The notes under the pieces are model-generated. The model saw only the letters and a program-made list of their open reading frames with translations, was not told the origin of the DNA and searched no databases. A stretch of 35,292 nucleotides of DNA from Gemmatimonadota bacterium. Lineage in GTDB: Bacteria > Gemmatimonadota > Gemmatimonadetes > Longimicrobiales > Gaopeijiaceae. Both the position numbers and the translations under genes were made by a program. Shown here piece after piece: positions 7,514 through 16,479 of the stretch. Position 1 is the first letter of the stretch. Every line of letters starts with the position of its first letter. The DNA lies in the NCBI GenBank assembly GCA_022563405.1, contig JADFNK010000021.1:1-35292 (forward strand). Direction: 5' to 3'.

Positions 7514-8575
7514 TTACTCCGATCCATCCGGGTCGGGTCCAGAATCATCGTTTTGTAGACCGTCGTGGGTCAGCCAGAAGCGGGGCCGATCCGCGATGTC
7601 GGCCGCTCTGAGTCGAGCCATCCGGTCCCGCCGTGCCCGCCTTCGAACCCCGGCCATGGCGACGAGCATCAGGCTCAGAAACATCCAAAACACCGCCGAG
7701 TGCGAGAGGACGAAGAGCCACCCGTAGCGATCTTTGACGTAGCGCCGCCAGCCCTCCTCGAATTGGGCCGTCGTGATCCCGAACGTGGCACGAAAAGCAC
7801 GGTCGAAGTTCCCAAGCTCCTTCCACCTTCTGAGCAGCACCTCGAGTGCCCGCGGGCCACTCTGCACGACCAGGTATTCCACGGTGGTGGCGGACAGAAG
7901 GTACGCGGTGCGAGCCCGCGCCTCGTCTCGTGGCCACGAAAAAGTAAGAGAGTCGAGCGAGCTCCCCCCTCGGGCCAACGCTATCCGAAGCTTCCAGCCC
8001 TCACCCCAATCCCACCCTCCGCTCGCCCACTGGGCGTATCCTTCGGAGAACCAGCGGGGCACGCGGAGTCCCTCCAGATACTGGTGCAGACCGATATGAG
8101 CCCACTCGTGGCGCAGGAGACGTAGGTCACTCCAGCCCGTGCCCCGTGCCGACGTGTACGCCGGAATGATAATGGTCGACAGTGCCGGAAGAGCGACACC
8201 CGCACCCCAATCCGGAGCGGCTCCCCCGGTGAGGCGAACGAACTCGGCTTCATCAGGGGCCAGGACGACGAGCACGCCGCTCGGTACCTCGGGGGGTAGG
8301 CCCGGCAGTGGCGCGGCGTCCTCCAGAGTGCTGAGCACTCGGACTGCCTTGATCGAATCGGCGGAGATGAAGGAAACGGCGGCCCGCACCCCGGCCAGGT
8401 AGCGGCCGTCCGCGAGACTCAGCCCGGCGGCATCCTGCCCAAGTGCACCCGTCGGCGCGGGGGCAGCGGCAGTGGTCGCGTCCTGGGCGCCTCCGCCCAG
8501 CCCTGGGGGGTTCGGGTCCTGTCCGGCCGAGCCCTGGCCGATCGCCAGAATCATGGCCAGGACAGCTGGAATCAC
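7514..8575 (-). CDS. Membrane-anchored HEXXH metalloprotease (peptidase MA-like)
   Basis: A 353-residue protein with an N-terminal hydrophobic signal (MIPAVLAMILAIGQGSAG), a Pro/Ala-rich linker, a gluzincin core with HEWAH (156-160) and a downstream candidate third zinc ligand Glu178 in RWFSEGYAQW, then a single membrane helix (about 286-309) followed by a basic stop-transfer stretch RRRARRDR. The layout predicts an extracytoplasmic protease domain held by a C-terminal anchor. Peptidase-MA-like domains are found in many bacterial envelope proteins of unknown substrate. The GTG start overlaps the stop of the PATAN-TPR gene (GTGA), so the two are translationally coupled. The zinc-site assignment is from motif only. 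Confidence 0.8.
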   Translation of the reverse strand: MIPAVLAMILAIGQGSAGQDPNPPGLGGGAQDATTAAAPAPTGALGQDAAGLSLADGRYLAGVRAAVSFISADSIKAVRVLSTLEDAAPLPGLPPEVPSGVLVVLAPDEAEFVRLTGGAAPDWGAGVALPALSTIIIPAYTSARGTGWSDLRLLRHEWAHIGLHQYLEGLRVPRWFSEGYAQWASGGWDWGEGWKLRIALARGGSSLDSLTFSWPRDEARARTAYLLSATTVEYLVVQSGPRALEVLLRRWKELGNFDRAFRATFGITTAQFEEGWRRYVKDRYGWLFVLSHSAVFWMFLSLMLVAMAGVRRRARRDRMARLRAADIADRPRFWLTHDGLQNDDSGPDPDGSE

Positions 8576-10188
8576 GTCGCCGCCGTGTCTCCGAGCTGGT
8601 CGACCTTGGTTCGGAGAGCCGAGTTGTCGGGGTTCAGCTCCAAGGCTCGACGCCAGAGCGCCGCCCCGGCCTCGGCATTGGAGTTCTCGAGGGCGATGGC
8701 TCCGAGCTTGATGAAAACGTCCTCTCCGAGACGGGGGTCCTCCGTCACGGCCGACTGATAATGCTGGGCGGCCTGAGCCTTGTCTCCGCGGCCAAGGGCT
8801 TGGTCCCCGAGGGCCTTGAAGGCCTGGGCGGGAGGAGAGTCACCCTTGATGGCTCTTTCGTAGTAGGCGGTCGCCGCCTCGCCGTCCCCCCGATGTTCCA
8901 ACACTGCTCCGGCATTCACCAGGATCGCCCCATTCTCCGGATACTGCTTGAGCCCTTCTTCACCGATCTCCAAAGCGCGGCCCATGTCCCCTGCGAGTCC
9001 CGCGGCCAGAATAGAAAACGCGTAAAACATCGGCAGCGGTTTCTCCGATCCGAGCTTGTCCTGGTAGGCCTTGAGTGAGCCCATCGCAGCCGCGCTGTCC
9101 CCGGATTTCATTTGGACGATGCCTCGGGCCAGCGTAAGACCGGCGTCGTCCGGGTCGAGTTTCTCGGCATCGGCCAGGGTTGAGAGCGCCTCCGCGTACT
9201 CGCCCATACGTTCGTACGCCAAAGAGCGGTTCCGGAGCACGGCGTACGTGGGCTTCGTCGTCTCGTCCATCCCGTCGAAGTGAACGATGGCCTCGTGGGC
9301 CTTACCCTGTCTCAAGCTGATGAGTGCCAGGTGAGCCCGGGCTTCCGCGTGTGTCGGATCAACCTCGAGAGCCTTGCGAAGCTCGCGGTTCGCATCGTCC
9401 ATCATCCCCGACTTGTAGGCGCCCAGCCCGGCTTTGAGGTGCTCCTCCAACGATCCTTCGGCCTCGCCTTCCGCGACGCGCTTGGCAACCTGAACGGCAA
9501 AGCCGGCTTGGATCAAGCCGTACAGCGCCTTTCCGGTGTCGAATTCTATGAGTCCGGAAACGGTGACCAAATCCATGACCGAGCGCTCCCCGTCTATCAG
9601 GGGGATGATCTGCTTCTGATCGTCCGTGAGTTCGAGGCCCTCCTCTTGCAGGGGGTCTCGTTCCAACGCGAAGACGAGATCCATGGAGGTGATCTTCTTT
9701 TCGACCACGCTCCACTCGTCCACCCGGCGCGCGCCCTCCATGAGGAGGCCATCGATGCTGAGCGAAACGCGAAACAGACCCTCTTCAGGCATGACGTCCG
9801 GGTCGAACTGAAAATTCCCTTCATCCCACTGAAAAATGGAGTAGACCGCCTCTTCGATCTGCACGGCGATGTATTCCTCCAGCTTCTCTTGCGTCAAGCT
9901 GCCCAGCCCGACGAGCACCTCCCCTAATCTCGCTCTCGTGCCTGACGCCTGCTGCTCCACAGCCACCGAAAGTTGATCCCGGGTGATGACCTGGTGGGTG
10001 ACGAGAATATCTCCGAGCCGGTCCAGCCGGTTCTCGACGGTGGCGTAGATGACCCTCCCATCCTCGAAGTAGACGGACCCGGAGTTCCCGTGGACCGTGA
10101 GGGTCAAACACCCGGTTTTCCCGCCCATGCCCAGCAGCTGCGAGATATCGGCCAGACTGACGTCGGTGAGTGCTCCTTGGAGTGCCAT
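8572..10188 (-). CDS. PATAN (DUF4388) domain protein with TPR repeats
   Basis: A 538-residue protein. Residues 1 to about 120 are a PATAN/DUF4388 domain: MALQGALTDVSLADISQLL, then TGCLTLTV and GSVYFEDGRVIYA, ending with a helical tail containing FQWDEGNFQFD. About 130-240 is a spacer region, and from about 245 to the C-terminus there are degenerate tetratricopeptide repeats (for example AYKSGMMDDANRELRKALEV and AEARAHLALISLRQGKAHEA). PATAN domains are seen in PatA-type response regulators and gliding/polarity proteins and are thought to mediate protein contacts. It lacks signal or membrane segments, so it is likely cytosolic. It starts 6 bases after the DnaA-like gene and overlaps the protease gene by 4 bases, suggesting the three act together. 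No strong ribosome-binding site precedes the ATG. Confidence 0.85.
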   Translation of the reverse strand: MALQGALTDVSLADISQLLGMGGKTGCLTLTVHGNSGSVYFEDGRVIYATVENRLDRLGDILVTHQVITRDQLSVAVEQQASGTRARLGEVLVGLGSLTQEKLEEYIAVQIEEAVYSIFQWDEGNFQFDPDVMPEEGLFRVSLSIDGLLMEGARRVDEWSVVEKKITSMDLVFALERDPLQEEGLELTDDQKQIIPLIDGERSVMDLVTVSGLIEFDTGKALYGLIQAGFAVQVAKRVAEGEAEGSLEEHLKAGLGAYKSGMMDDANRELRKALEVDPTHAEARAHLALISLRQGKAHEAIVHFDGMDETTKPTYAVLRNRSLAYERMGEYAEALSTLADAEKLDPDDAGLTLARGIVQMKSGDSAAAMGSLKAYQDKLGSEKPLPMFYAFSILAAGLAGDMGRALEIGEEGLKQYPENGAILVNAGAVLEHRGDGEAATAYYERAIKGDSPPAQAFKALGDQALGRGDKAQAAQHYQSAVTEDPRLGEDVFIKLGAIALENSNAEAGAALWRRALELNPDNSALRTKVDQLGDTAAT

Positions 10189-10194
10189 GACGTG

Positions 10195-12255
10195 TTATGC
10201 CAACTCCGTAAGCTCGACGATACGTTCTTCGATCACCTGCCAGTCCCACACCACGTTTTCCTTGGAGGGACTCCAAGCCGAACTCGTCCCAGCCACTTCA
10301 GGCGCGTCCGGCACTGCAGGTGCTTCCGGCACCTCGGGCGCGTCCGGCACTGCGGGCGCTGCCGCTGCTTCCGCCACCTCTGCCGGCGGGGTCGCCTCTG
10401 CGGCTGGAGCAGCCTCTGCGGCTGGAGCAGCCTTTTCGGCCGGAGTAGCCTCGGTCGCAGAGTCGTCGACCGTGGGCATGAGGCCAGCACGGTCGCCGGT
10501 CTCGAACTCCTCGATCGGGGGGATAACGGTGTCGGACACCGAGGTCCGCATGAATCCGCCCCAGAGATCGTCATCTTGAATAAACTCGGGTGGCGCCTCT
10601 TCCAGGTTCAGAACGCCTGCGCCCTTAGGCAGATTTTTGCCCAACGCTTCCACCACGAGGCCCATCTCGAAGCGCGTCCTCAACCTCTCGTCGATGTTGT
10701 CGATCCCCGAGGGCGCCCGGTCCGCCGCGATCAAAATTTTCGTGCCTTTGCGCCTCGAGGCCTCGAGGAGATGGAACAGCTCGTCCTTGGCACGTTCTGT
10801 CCCGGAAATCAACTCGGCGTCGTAAAGGGCCAGGAGGTCCACATCCCACCAGCGCTCTCGCCACGCCCCGGCCACTCCGTCCGCCAAGGCTCGAATGTAG
10901 TCCTCCGCGAATTCCGCGGCGGAAACGATGGCGATGTTCAGAAGCGGATGTTTTCCCCGGAACGTTCGCGCTGTCGCCGCAACAATCGCTAACGGATTCT
11001 CACGGTTCCCACTCCATACGTAGAGGGGGTTGTACTCCGGATGGTCCTCGGTGACGAGCTGACCGGCCGCCTTGATCAAGACTTCATCGAAGTTCGACCC
11101 GAGGTCGTCCAGCCAAGGACCTTCCCCGATGCGAAGGAAGGGCCTGACCCGCTCCAGGGCAGAGGCGAGCAGTGAGGCCGCTTCACCCAAACGCTCGGGA
11201 TCCTTGAGCACACCGACCGCGGCCTCCGGCCAGGGATTGCCGGCGCTGGCAAGGGATTTTTCCACTTCACGGAGTTGTGCTATATCTCTACGGAATTGGT
11301 CGACAACCTGCTGGGGGTCCGCGGGAGGCTCGCTGGATTCGAGTATTCGGCGTAGGCGTGTGCCCGAGTACCCGTCCTTCTCGAAGATCTCCGCCGTTTG
11401 TTGGAGCAACCTCCTCCAGGGCTCCTCCTCCCGCCCCACTCTTTGTGCCACCGTCTGGGAGAGCTCCTCCATGAACGAGCCGAACTCATCGAGGAGCTGC
11501 TGGCCGGCGATCGGGCCCTCGCTCGGCCGCTCTTCCTGAAGGCCCGCCAGAGCCTCGATCTCGTCCGCTTTCACCTGGCGGCCCTCCAATTCCTGGACGG
11601 CGAGAATCTTGTTCAGCGCACCCGCCAACGTGCGAATGCTGGTGAAGGCGTGTTTTGCGAGCGCTTCGGCGACGCCCGGTTCAAACGTCTGACCCCGCTC
11701 CTCGGCCTTCCTACGGAGGATGGCGACTTTGGTCTCGTACTCCGGCACGGCGATGTCGACGATCAACCCGCCCGAGAAGCGCGTGAGCAGGCGCTCGTCC
11801 AGCCCGTCGATCTCGGCGGGCGGGCGGTCACTGGCAAGGACGACCTGCCCCCCGGATTTACTCATTCCGTCGAGAAGCCTGAGAAGGATCTCCTGAGCTT
11901 CTTTTTGCCCGGTAAAGAACTGGACGTCGTCGAGGAGCAGGATGTGGAGTTGCCCATACCGCTCTCGGAATTCCTCCTCCGACCCGGCCTGGATGGCCTG
12001 CGTGAGCTCGCTGAGGAAGCTCTCGACTGTCACGTACGCGACGCTGAACCCAGGATGCATCCGGGCGGCATGGTGGGCGATCGAATTGAGGATGTGAGAC
12101 TTCCCCAGACCCGACGACGAATAGATGAAAAGAGGGTTGTAGGACGTGCCTGGCGCGTCAGATACGCGTCGTGCCGCCGCCGCCGCGAGCCGGTTGGCCG
12201 GTCCCACGACAAAACTCTCGAACGTAAATTTCGGATCCAGATCCGACGCTACCAC
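10195..12255 (-). CDS. DnaA-like protein with two AAA+ domains, the second degenerate, and no DNA-binding domain
   Basis: A 686-residue protein. Residues 1-240 match the DnaA/Hda ATPase: DPKFTFESFVVGPANRLA, SYNPLFIYSSSGLGKSH (Walker A Lys52), LLLDDVQFF (Walker B, 107-113), sensor 1 ASDRPP, arginine finger Arg159 in RLLTRF, sensor II Arg208. Residues about 240-380 are helical. Residues 387-535 are a second DnaA-like copy: EYNPLYVWSGNRENPL has lost the GKS/T, DVDLLALYDAE has lost the Walker B acid pair, but sensor-1-like AADRAP and arginine-finger Arg528 in RLRTRF remain. The C-terminus is an Ala/Pro/Glu-rich linker ending in a short amphipathic segment (VVWDWQVIEERIVELTELA). DnaA domain IV is absent, so it is not the replication initiator. 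I chose GTG at 12255, 19 bases after rluD; a start at 12342 inside rluD would add 29 unlikely residues. Confidence 0.85.
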   Translation of the reverse strand: MVASDLDPKFTFESFVVGPANRLAAAAARRVSDAPGTSYNPLFIYSSSGLGKSHILNSIAHHAARMHPGFSVAYVTVESFLSELTQAIQAGSEEEFRERYGQLHILLLDDVQFFTGQKEAQEILLRLLDGMSKSGGQVVLASDRPPAEIDGLDERLLTRFSGGLIVDIAVPEYETKVAILRRKAEERGQTFEPGVAEALAKHAFTSIRTLAGALNKILAVQELEGRQVKADEIEALAGLQEERPSEGPIAGQQLLDEFGSFMEELSQTVAQRVGREEEPWRRLLQQTAEIFEKDGYSGTRLRRILESSEPPADPQQVVDQFRRDIAQLREVEKSLASAGNPWPEAAVGVLKDPERLGEAASLLASALERVRPFLRIGEGPWLDDLGSNFDEVLIKAAGQLVTEDHPEYNPLYVWSGNRENPLAIVAATARTFRGKHPLLNIAIVSAAEFAEDYIRALADGVAGAWRERWWDVDLLALYDAELISGTERAKDELFHLLEASRRKGTKILIAADRAPSGIDNIDERLRTRFEMGLVVEALGKNLPKGAGVLNLEEAPPEFIQDDDLWGGFMRTSVSDTVIPPIEEFETGDRAGLMPTVDDSATEATPAEKAAPAAEAAPAAEATPPAEVAEAAAAPAVPDAPEVPEAPAVPDAPEVAGTSSAWSPSKENVVWDWQVIEERIVELTELA

Positions 12256-12274
12256 AGCTCTGCACCAACCTCCG

Positions 12275-13243
12275 TCATGATACGCAGTCTTTTCGTGCCC
12301 ATTCGGCACACGTCTGTAAGTCCGCTGGGAGAGGAAGCTCAAATCGCATCAACTCTCCACTCACCGGATGCTCGAAGGAGAGCCGCCACGAGTGAAGGAA
12401 CTGCCGCTCTACCTTTTGGCTCAGCGTTCTTGCCCACTGCCGAGCTTTGCCGCCCATCCCGCGCTCCCAGCCTACACCATACACGGTATCCCCAACCACG
12501 GGATGTCCAATATGCGCCAAGTGAACCCGAATCTGATGGGTTCGCCCCGTGCCCAACGCCACCCGTAACAACTCGGCGCCGATCCAACGTTCCACGACCC
12601 GAAAACGCGTCACGGCGCGGCGCCCCTTCTCTACCACCGCCATACGCCGCCGCTCCACCGGATCACGTCCGATAGGCGCATTAACCTCAAGGGGTGATTC
12701 AGAAAGATGCCCCCAGGACGCTGCAATATAAAGACGTTTAACTTCACGCCGTTGAAGCGCTTCGGAAAGACCGCGATGTGCCCTGTCGCTTTTGGCCACT
12801 ACCATGAGTCCCGACGTATAACGGTCCAAACGGTGCACGATTCCGGGCCGCAGCTTGCCTCCAATCCCCGACAGATCGTCCGTATGCGCCAGCAGCGCAT
12901 TGACCAAGGTCCCGGTGGGATGCCCGGGTGCCGGATGAGTGACCATACCCGAAGGCTTGTTCACGACCAGGAGCGAAGGATCCTCGAACAGGACGTCCAA
13001 CGCGAGATCCTCCGGCTGGGCCTCCAGCTTCTCCGGTGGGGGAACCCGCACCTCGATCTTCTGCCCCGCCTCGAGTCGATCGGCCTTTCCTGCCACCTGA
13101 CCATCGACCCGTATCCTACCCTCCGCCACGAGGGCCTGCACACGGGTCCGGGAGAGGTCCGAATTCCCCGCAACGTAGACGTCGAGCCGATCCCCGGCAT
13201 GACGGACGGTGAGGATCTCCACCCGCTCCTTGATCTCCTTCAA
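12275..13243 (-). CDS. rluD: RluD-family 23S rRNA pseudouridine synthase
   Basis: A 322-residue protein with an N-terminal S4 RNA-binding domain (about residues 17-65: RLDVYVAGNSDLSRTRVQAL) and an RluA-family catalytic domain. Catalytic Asp140 lies in GIVHRLDRYTSGLMVV, where the usual Lys-Asp after the catalytic Asp is Arg-Tyr. GRTHQIRVHLAHIGHPVVGD is also present. RluD in E. coli modifies helix 69 of 23S rRNA; specificity here is inferred. The TTG at 13243 overlaps the ileS stop and has GGAG seven bases upstream. In many bacteria lspA lies between ileS and rluD, but not here. Confidence 0.9.
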   Translation of the reverse strand: MKEIKERVEILTVRHAGDRLDVYVAGNSDLSRTRVQALVAEGRIRVDGQVAGKADRLEAGQKIEVRVPPPEKLEAQPEDLALDVLFEDPSLLVVNKPSGMVTHPAPGHPTGTLVNALLAHTDDLSGIGGKLRPGIVHRLDRYTSGLMVVAKSDRAHRGLSEALQRREVKRLYIAASWGHLSESPLEVNAPIGRDPVERRRMAVVEKGRRAVTRFRVVERWIGAELLRVALGTGRTHQIRVHLAHIGHPVVGDTVYGVGWERGMGGKARQWARTLSQKVERQFLHSWRLSFEHPVSGELMRFELPLPADLQTCAEWARKDCVS

Positions 13244-16200
13244 TCGTGAGCTCCGGCGCCGGCCGGATCAGCCGACGGGCCGTCCGCTACCTGCCGACTG
13301 AGCGCAATCACGACGGCCATGTCATCAATCGTAACGTTCTGGACGGCGTCGTAGCCATCCACGGTGTCCTGGCCGTCATTAATCTCGAATTGAAGTGCCA
13401 GAGTCTCATCACAAATAAAATCCTGGTGGTCATCCGCCGCCCCTCTGATAGGCTCCGGACCGTACACAGCAAGCCGAATCCTGTCCGTGATGGCCAAGCC
13501 CGACTCCTTGCGCAGCCGTTGAATGCGGTTGACCAACTCGCGCGCCGTTCCCTCTGCCTTCAACGCTTCATCCAGGGTCGGGTCGAGAGCAGCCGTGTAC
13601 CCGTTCTCGGATCGCACCACCAGCTCACCCTTGGACTCCTCTTCGACCGTCAGAGCCTCGGGGCCGAGCACAGTGGTGCGACCCGCGACTTCGATGGAGA
13701 CCGGATCGCCCGCCTTGTAGGCCTGTAGCTCTGCTTCGGAGAGTGCCCGAATCGCGGTGGCGGCGAGTTCCGTTTGCTTACCGAAGTTCGGGCCCAAAGC
13801 CTTATAATTCGGCTTCGCGACCAACGTAATCAGGCCATCTGCGGAAGCCAGGAAATCCACAGCCTTGACGTTGAGCTCGTCCTGGAGGAGACCCAACACC
13901 TCCTTGCGAATCTCCAACCCCTCGGGAACGACGGCGAATAACCGCTTGAGCGGTTGACGCACCCGAATCTTAACCTCCTCTCGGGCCGCTCGGCCAAGAG
14001 ATACCAGCGCCCGCACCGCTTCGACTTCCCGCTCGAGGGATTCATCACGACCCGCCGGCCCTTCCACCGAGCCGTCCGCAGAGCCTTTCCCCGGAAACGC
14101 CTCGAGATGAACGCTCTTCCCAGTGAGTCCGCGGTGGATCCAGTCGGCAACGAAGGGCGTCACGGGCGCCGAGAGGAGGCAAACGGTGCGCAGCGCCTCC
14201 CACAGTGTTCTGAACGCAGCACGAGTGTCATCGTCGTCCGTATTTCCCCAGAACCTGCGTCGCGACCGCCGGACATACCAATTGGATAGCTCCTCACTGA
14301 CGAATTCGCCCAGAATCCGGTAGGCTCGGGTGAGCTGATAGGCGTTCAACTCCGAGCGCACCTCCGTCACCACCGAACTCAGCCTGGAAATCAGCCAGCG
14401 GTCGAGCAGGTTTCGGTCCTGGGGCGCCGGATCGGCCTCGGAGGGCGACCAGTCTTCGGCGTTGGCGTAGAGCGTGAAGAAGCGGTACGTGTTGCAGAGC
14501 GTATCCAGAAACTTCCGCGACGCCTTCTGGACGGCCGCGGGATCATACCGTTTCGGTACCCACGGGTTGCTCGACGTGATCAGGTACCAACGGATAGCGT
14601 CGGCTCCATGATCAGCGATGGCGTCCCACGGATTCACCGTGTTCCCGCTCGATTTCGACATCTTCTGGCCCTCGGCATCGAGGATCAGATTGTTCACAAC
14701 CACGTTTCGGAACGGTGGGCCCTTGCCCAGCATCGTCGCGATGGCCAGGAGGGAGTAGAACCATCCCCGCGTCTGATCGAGGCCTTCGCAAATGAAGTCG
14801 GCCGGAAAGTGCCGCTCGAAGTCGTCCTTACCCTCGAAAGGGTAGTGCCACTGTGCGTACGGCATCGCACCCGAGTCGAACCAGGCGTCGATGACTTCTG
14901 GCACCCGCCTCATGGTTCCGGCACACTCCTTACAATTCCACGTGTGCTCATCGATGTAGGGACGGTGAGGGTCGAAGTCGTCTCCCAGCGGCCCGGTGTT
15001 CGACGCCAACTCGTCGAAGCTCCCGATCCACTCCAGATGCTCCGGCTCTTGATCACACACCCACACCGGGAGCGGCGTACCCCAGTACCGATCCCGAGAA
15101 AGCGCCCAGTCGACGTTGCCTTTGAGCCACTCACCCATTCGGCCCTCCCCGACTTCCGGCGGGAACCAGTTGGCAGCACTATTGTGGGCCAACATCTGCT
15201 CCTTGAGGGTGGAGGTGGCGGCGAACCACGAATCCCTTGCGATGTAGATGAGCGGAGATTCGCAGCGCCAGCAGTGTGGGTAGGAGTGAACCGCGGTGCC
15301 GAACCGGAAGAGATTCCCGCGCTTTTCGAGCTCCTCAACCAGCACCGGATCCGCGTCCTTCACGAATACGCCCGCCACCAATTCAGTCCCTTCGACGAAC
15401 AATCCTGCATCGTCGACAGGCCGAAGCATGGGCAAATCGTGCCTCTGTCCTGCGGCGTAGTCGTCCGACCCGAAGGCCGGTGCGATGTGAACGATTCCGG
15501 TACCGTCTTCGGCGCTGACGAAATCTTCGGTGACCACCGTCCAGCCGTTCCCAGGATCATCCGGCGCGGGCACGACTTCGAGCGGCCGGGCGTAACGAGT
15601 GCCTGCCAGCTCGGATCCCTTATATCGGCGGACAACCTCGAATCCGTCCGCCAGAACAGCTTCGAGACGCTCTTCCGCCAATACCAGACGCCGTCCCTCA
15701 TATTGAACGTCTACGTATGTGAGATCCGGATGCACGGCCAGGCCCGTGTTGGAAGGGACCGTCCACGGCGTCGTCGTCCAGACCAGAAAAGCGCGCTCCT
15801 CGGGGTCCGGCTTGCCCTCGTTCGTCAGCCAGGAGCACACGAAGTGGAGAGAGGAATCCTCGATGTCACGGTACCCCAACGCAACCTCGTGGGAACTGAG
15901 CCCGGTCCCGCACCGTGGACAGTACGGGACGTTCTTGTGCCCTCGGTATAAGAGACCCCGATCAGCGAGTTCCTTGAGAATCCACCATACGCTCTCCACG
16001 TAGTCGAGGTCGAGAGTGGCGTACGGGCGCGAGTAGTCCAGCCAATAACCGATACGTTCGGAGAGGGCTTCCCACTCTTCTTTGTACGTAAAAACCGAGT
16101 CGCGGCACGCCGCGTTGAACTCCGCGATGCCGAAAGCCTCGATTTCGGGCTTGCCGGAAATCCCCAGTCTTTTTTCGGCCTCGATCTCGACGGGCAACCC

Positions 16201-16461
16201 ATGGGTGTCCCAGCCGGCGATGCGCGTAACACTTCGCCCCTCCATCGTCCGGTGCCGGCACACCAGATCCTTGATGGTACGGCCGATGACGTGGTGCAGT
16301 CCCGGGTGGCCATTCGCGGTAGGCGGACCTTCGAAAAAAACGAACGGCTCACCGGATTCGGTGGCCTCCAGTGTCTGGCGAAAAAGGTCCTCGTCCTGCC
16401 AGCGGGCCAGTGTCTCCTCTTCGAGCGTAATCAGTTTGTCGGGGATTTCCGGATATCGCAT
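13240..16461 (-). CDS. ileS: Isoleucyl-tRNA synthetase, type-2-like, with swapped GXHH signature
   Basis: A 1073-residue class I synthetase charging tRNA-Ile. The class I signature region reads GPPTANGHPGLHH, so the usual HXGH is GLHH (residues 54-57). KMSKS is at 600-604. The CP1 editing domain (about 190-400) has the Thr-rich VWTTTPWT motif and GTGIVHIAPAFGSDDY with its conserved Asp. Cys pairs CPRC, CWRC and CKEC are present. A long C-terminal anticodon-binding region follows. Length and motif style match the type-2 (eukaryote-like, mupirocin-tolerant) enzymes rather than the E. coli type. The ATG at 16461 is preferred over the adjacent TTG at 16464. It sits 18 bases after divIVA and overlaps rluD by 4, as part of the widespread yggS-divIVA-ileS order. 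Confidence 0.95.
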   Translation of the reverse strand: MRYPEIPDKLITLEEETLARWQDEDLFRQTLEATESGEPFVFFEGPPTANGHPGLHHVIGRTIKDLVCRHRTMEGRSVTRIAGWDTHGLPVEIEAEKRLGISGKPEIEAFGIAEFNAACRDSVFTYKEEWEALSERIGYWLDYSRPYATLDLDYVESVWWILKELADRGLLYRGHKNVPYCPRCGTGLSSHEVALGYRDIEDSSLHFVCSWLTNEGKPDPEERAFLVWTTTPWTVPSNTGLAVHPDLTYVDVQYEGRRLVLAEERLEAVLADGFEVVRRYKGSELAGTRYARPLEVVPAPDDPGNGWTVVTEDFVSAEDGTGIVHIAPAFGSDDYAAGQRHDLPMLRPVDDAGLFVEGTELVAGVFVKDADPVLVEELEKRGNLFRFGTAVHSYPHCWRCESPLIYIARDSWFAATSTLKEQMLAHNSAANWFPPEVGEGRMGEWLKGNVDWALSRDRYWGTPLPVWVCDQEPEHLEWIGSFDELASNTGPLGDDFDPHRPYIDEHTWNCKECAGTMRRVPEVIDAWFDSGAMPYAQWHYPFEGKDDFERHFPADFICEGLDQTRGWFYSLLAIATMLGKGPPFRNVVVNNLILDAEGQKMSKSSGNTVNPWDAIADHGADAIRWYLITSSNPWVPKRYDPAAVQKASRKFLDTLCNTYRFFTLYANAEDWSPSEADPAPQDRNLLDRWLISRLSSVVTEVRSELNAYQLTRAYRILGEFVSEELSNWYVRRSRRRFWGNTDDDDTRAAFRTLWEALRTVCLLSAPVTPFVADWIHRGLTGKSVHLEAFPGKGSADGSVEGPAGRDESLEREVEAVRALVSLGRAAREEVKIRVRQPLKRLFAVVPEGLEIRKEVLGLLQDELNVKAVDFLASADGLITLVAKPNYKALGPNFGKQTELAATAIRALSEAELQAYKAGDPVSIEVAGRTTVLGPEALTVEEESKGELVVRSENGYTAALDPTLDEALKAEGTARELVNRIQRLRKESGLAITDRIRLAVYGPEPIRGAADDHQDFICDETLALQFEINDGQDTVDGYDAVQNVTIDDMAVVIALSRQVADGPSADPAGAGAHD

Positions 16462-16479
16462 CAAGTCATTCCCGCACCG

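Noticed and set aside
10290-10440. Repetitive sequence as a minisatellite or CRISPR
   Set aside because: The repeats encode the Ala/Pro/Glu-rich linker of the DnaA-like protein and are degenerate; no spacer structure exists. No CRISPR array was seen anywhere in the window.
10195-12342. DnaA-like gene as the replication initiator with a nearby origin
   Set aside because: The protein lacks domain IV, and no DnaA-box cluster, dnaN or recF is present around it.
11398-12675. Long plus-strand open frame across the dnaA-like and rluD genes
   Set aside because: Overlaps two well-supported genes on the opposite strand; composition is that of a shadow frame.
14608-15951. Long plus-strand open frame inside ileS
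   Set aside because: Antisense to the editing and catalytic regions of ileS. No family likeness and no ribosome-binding site.
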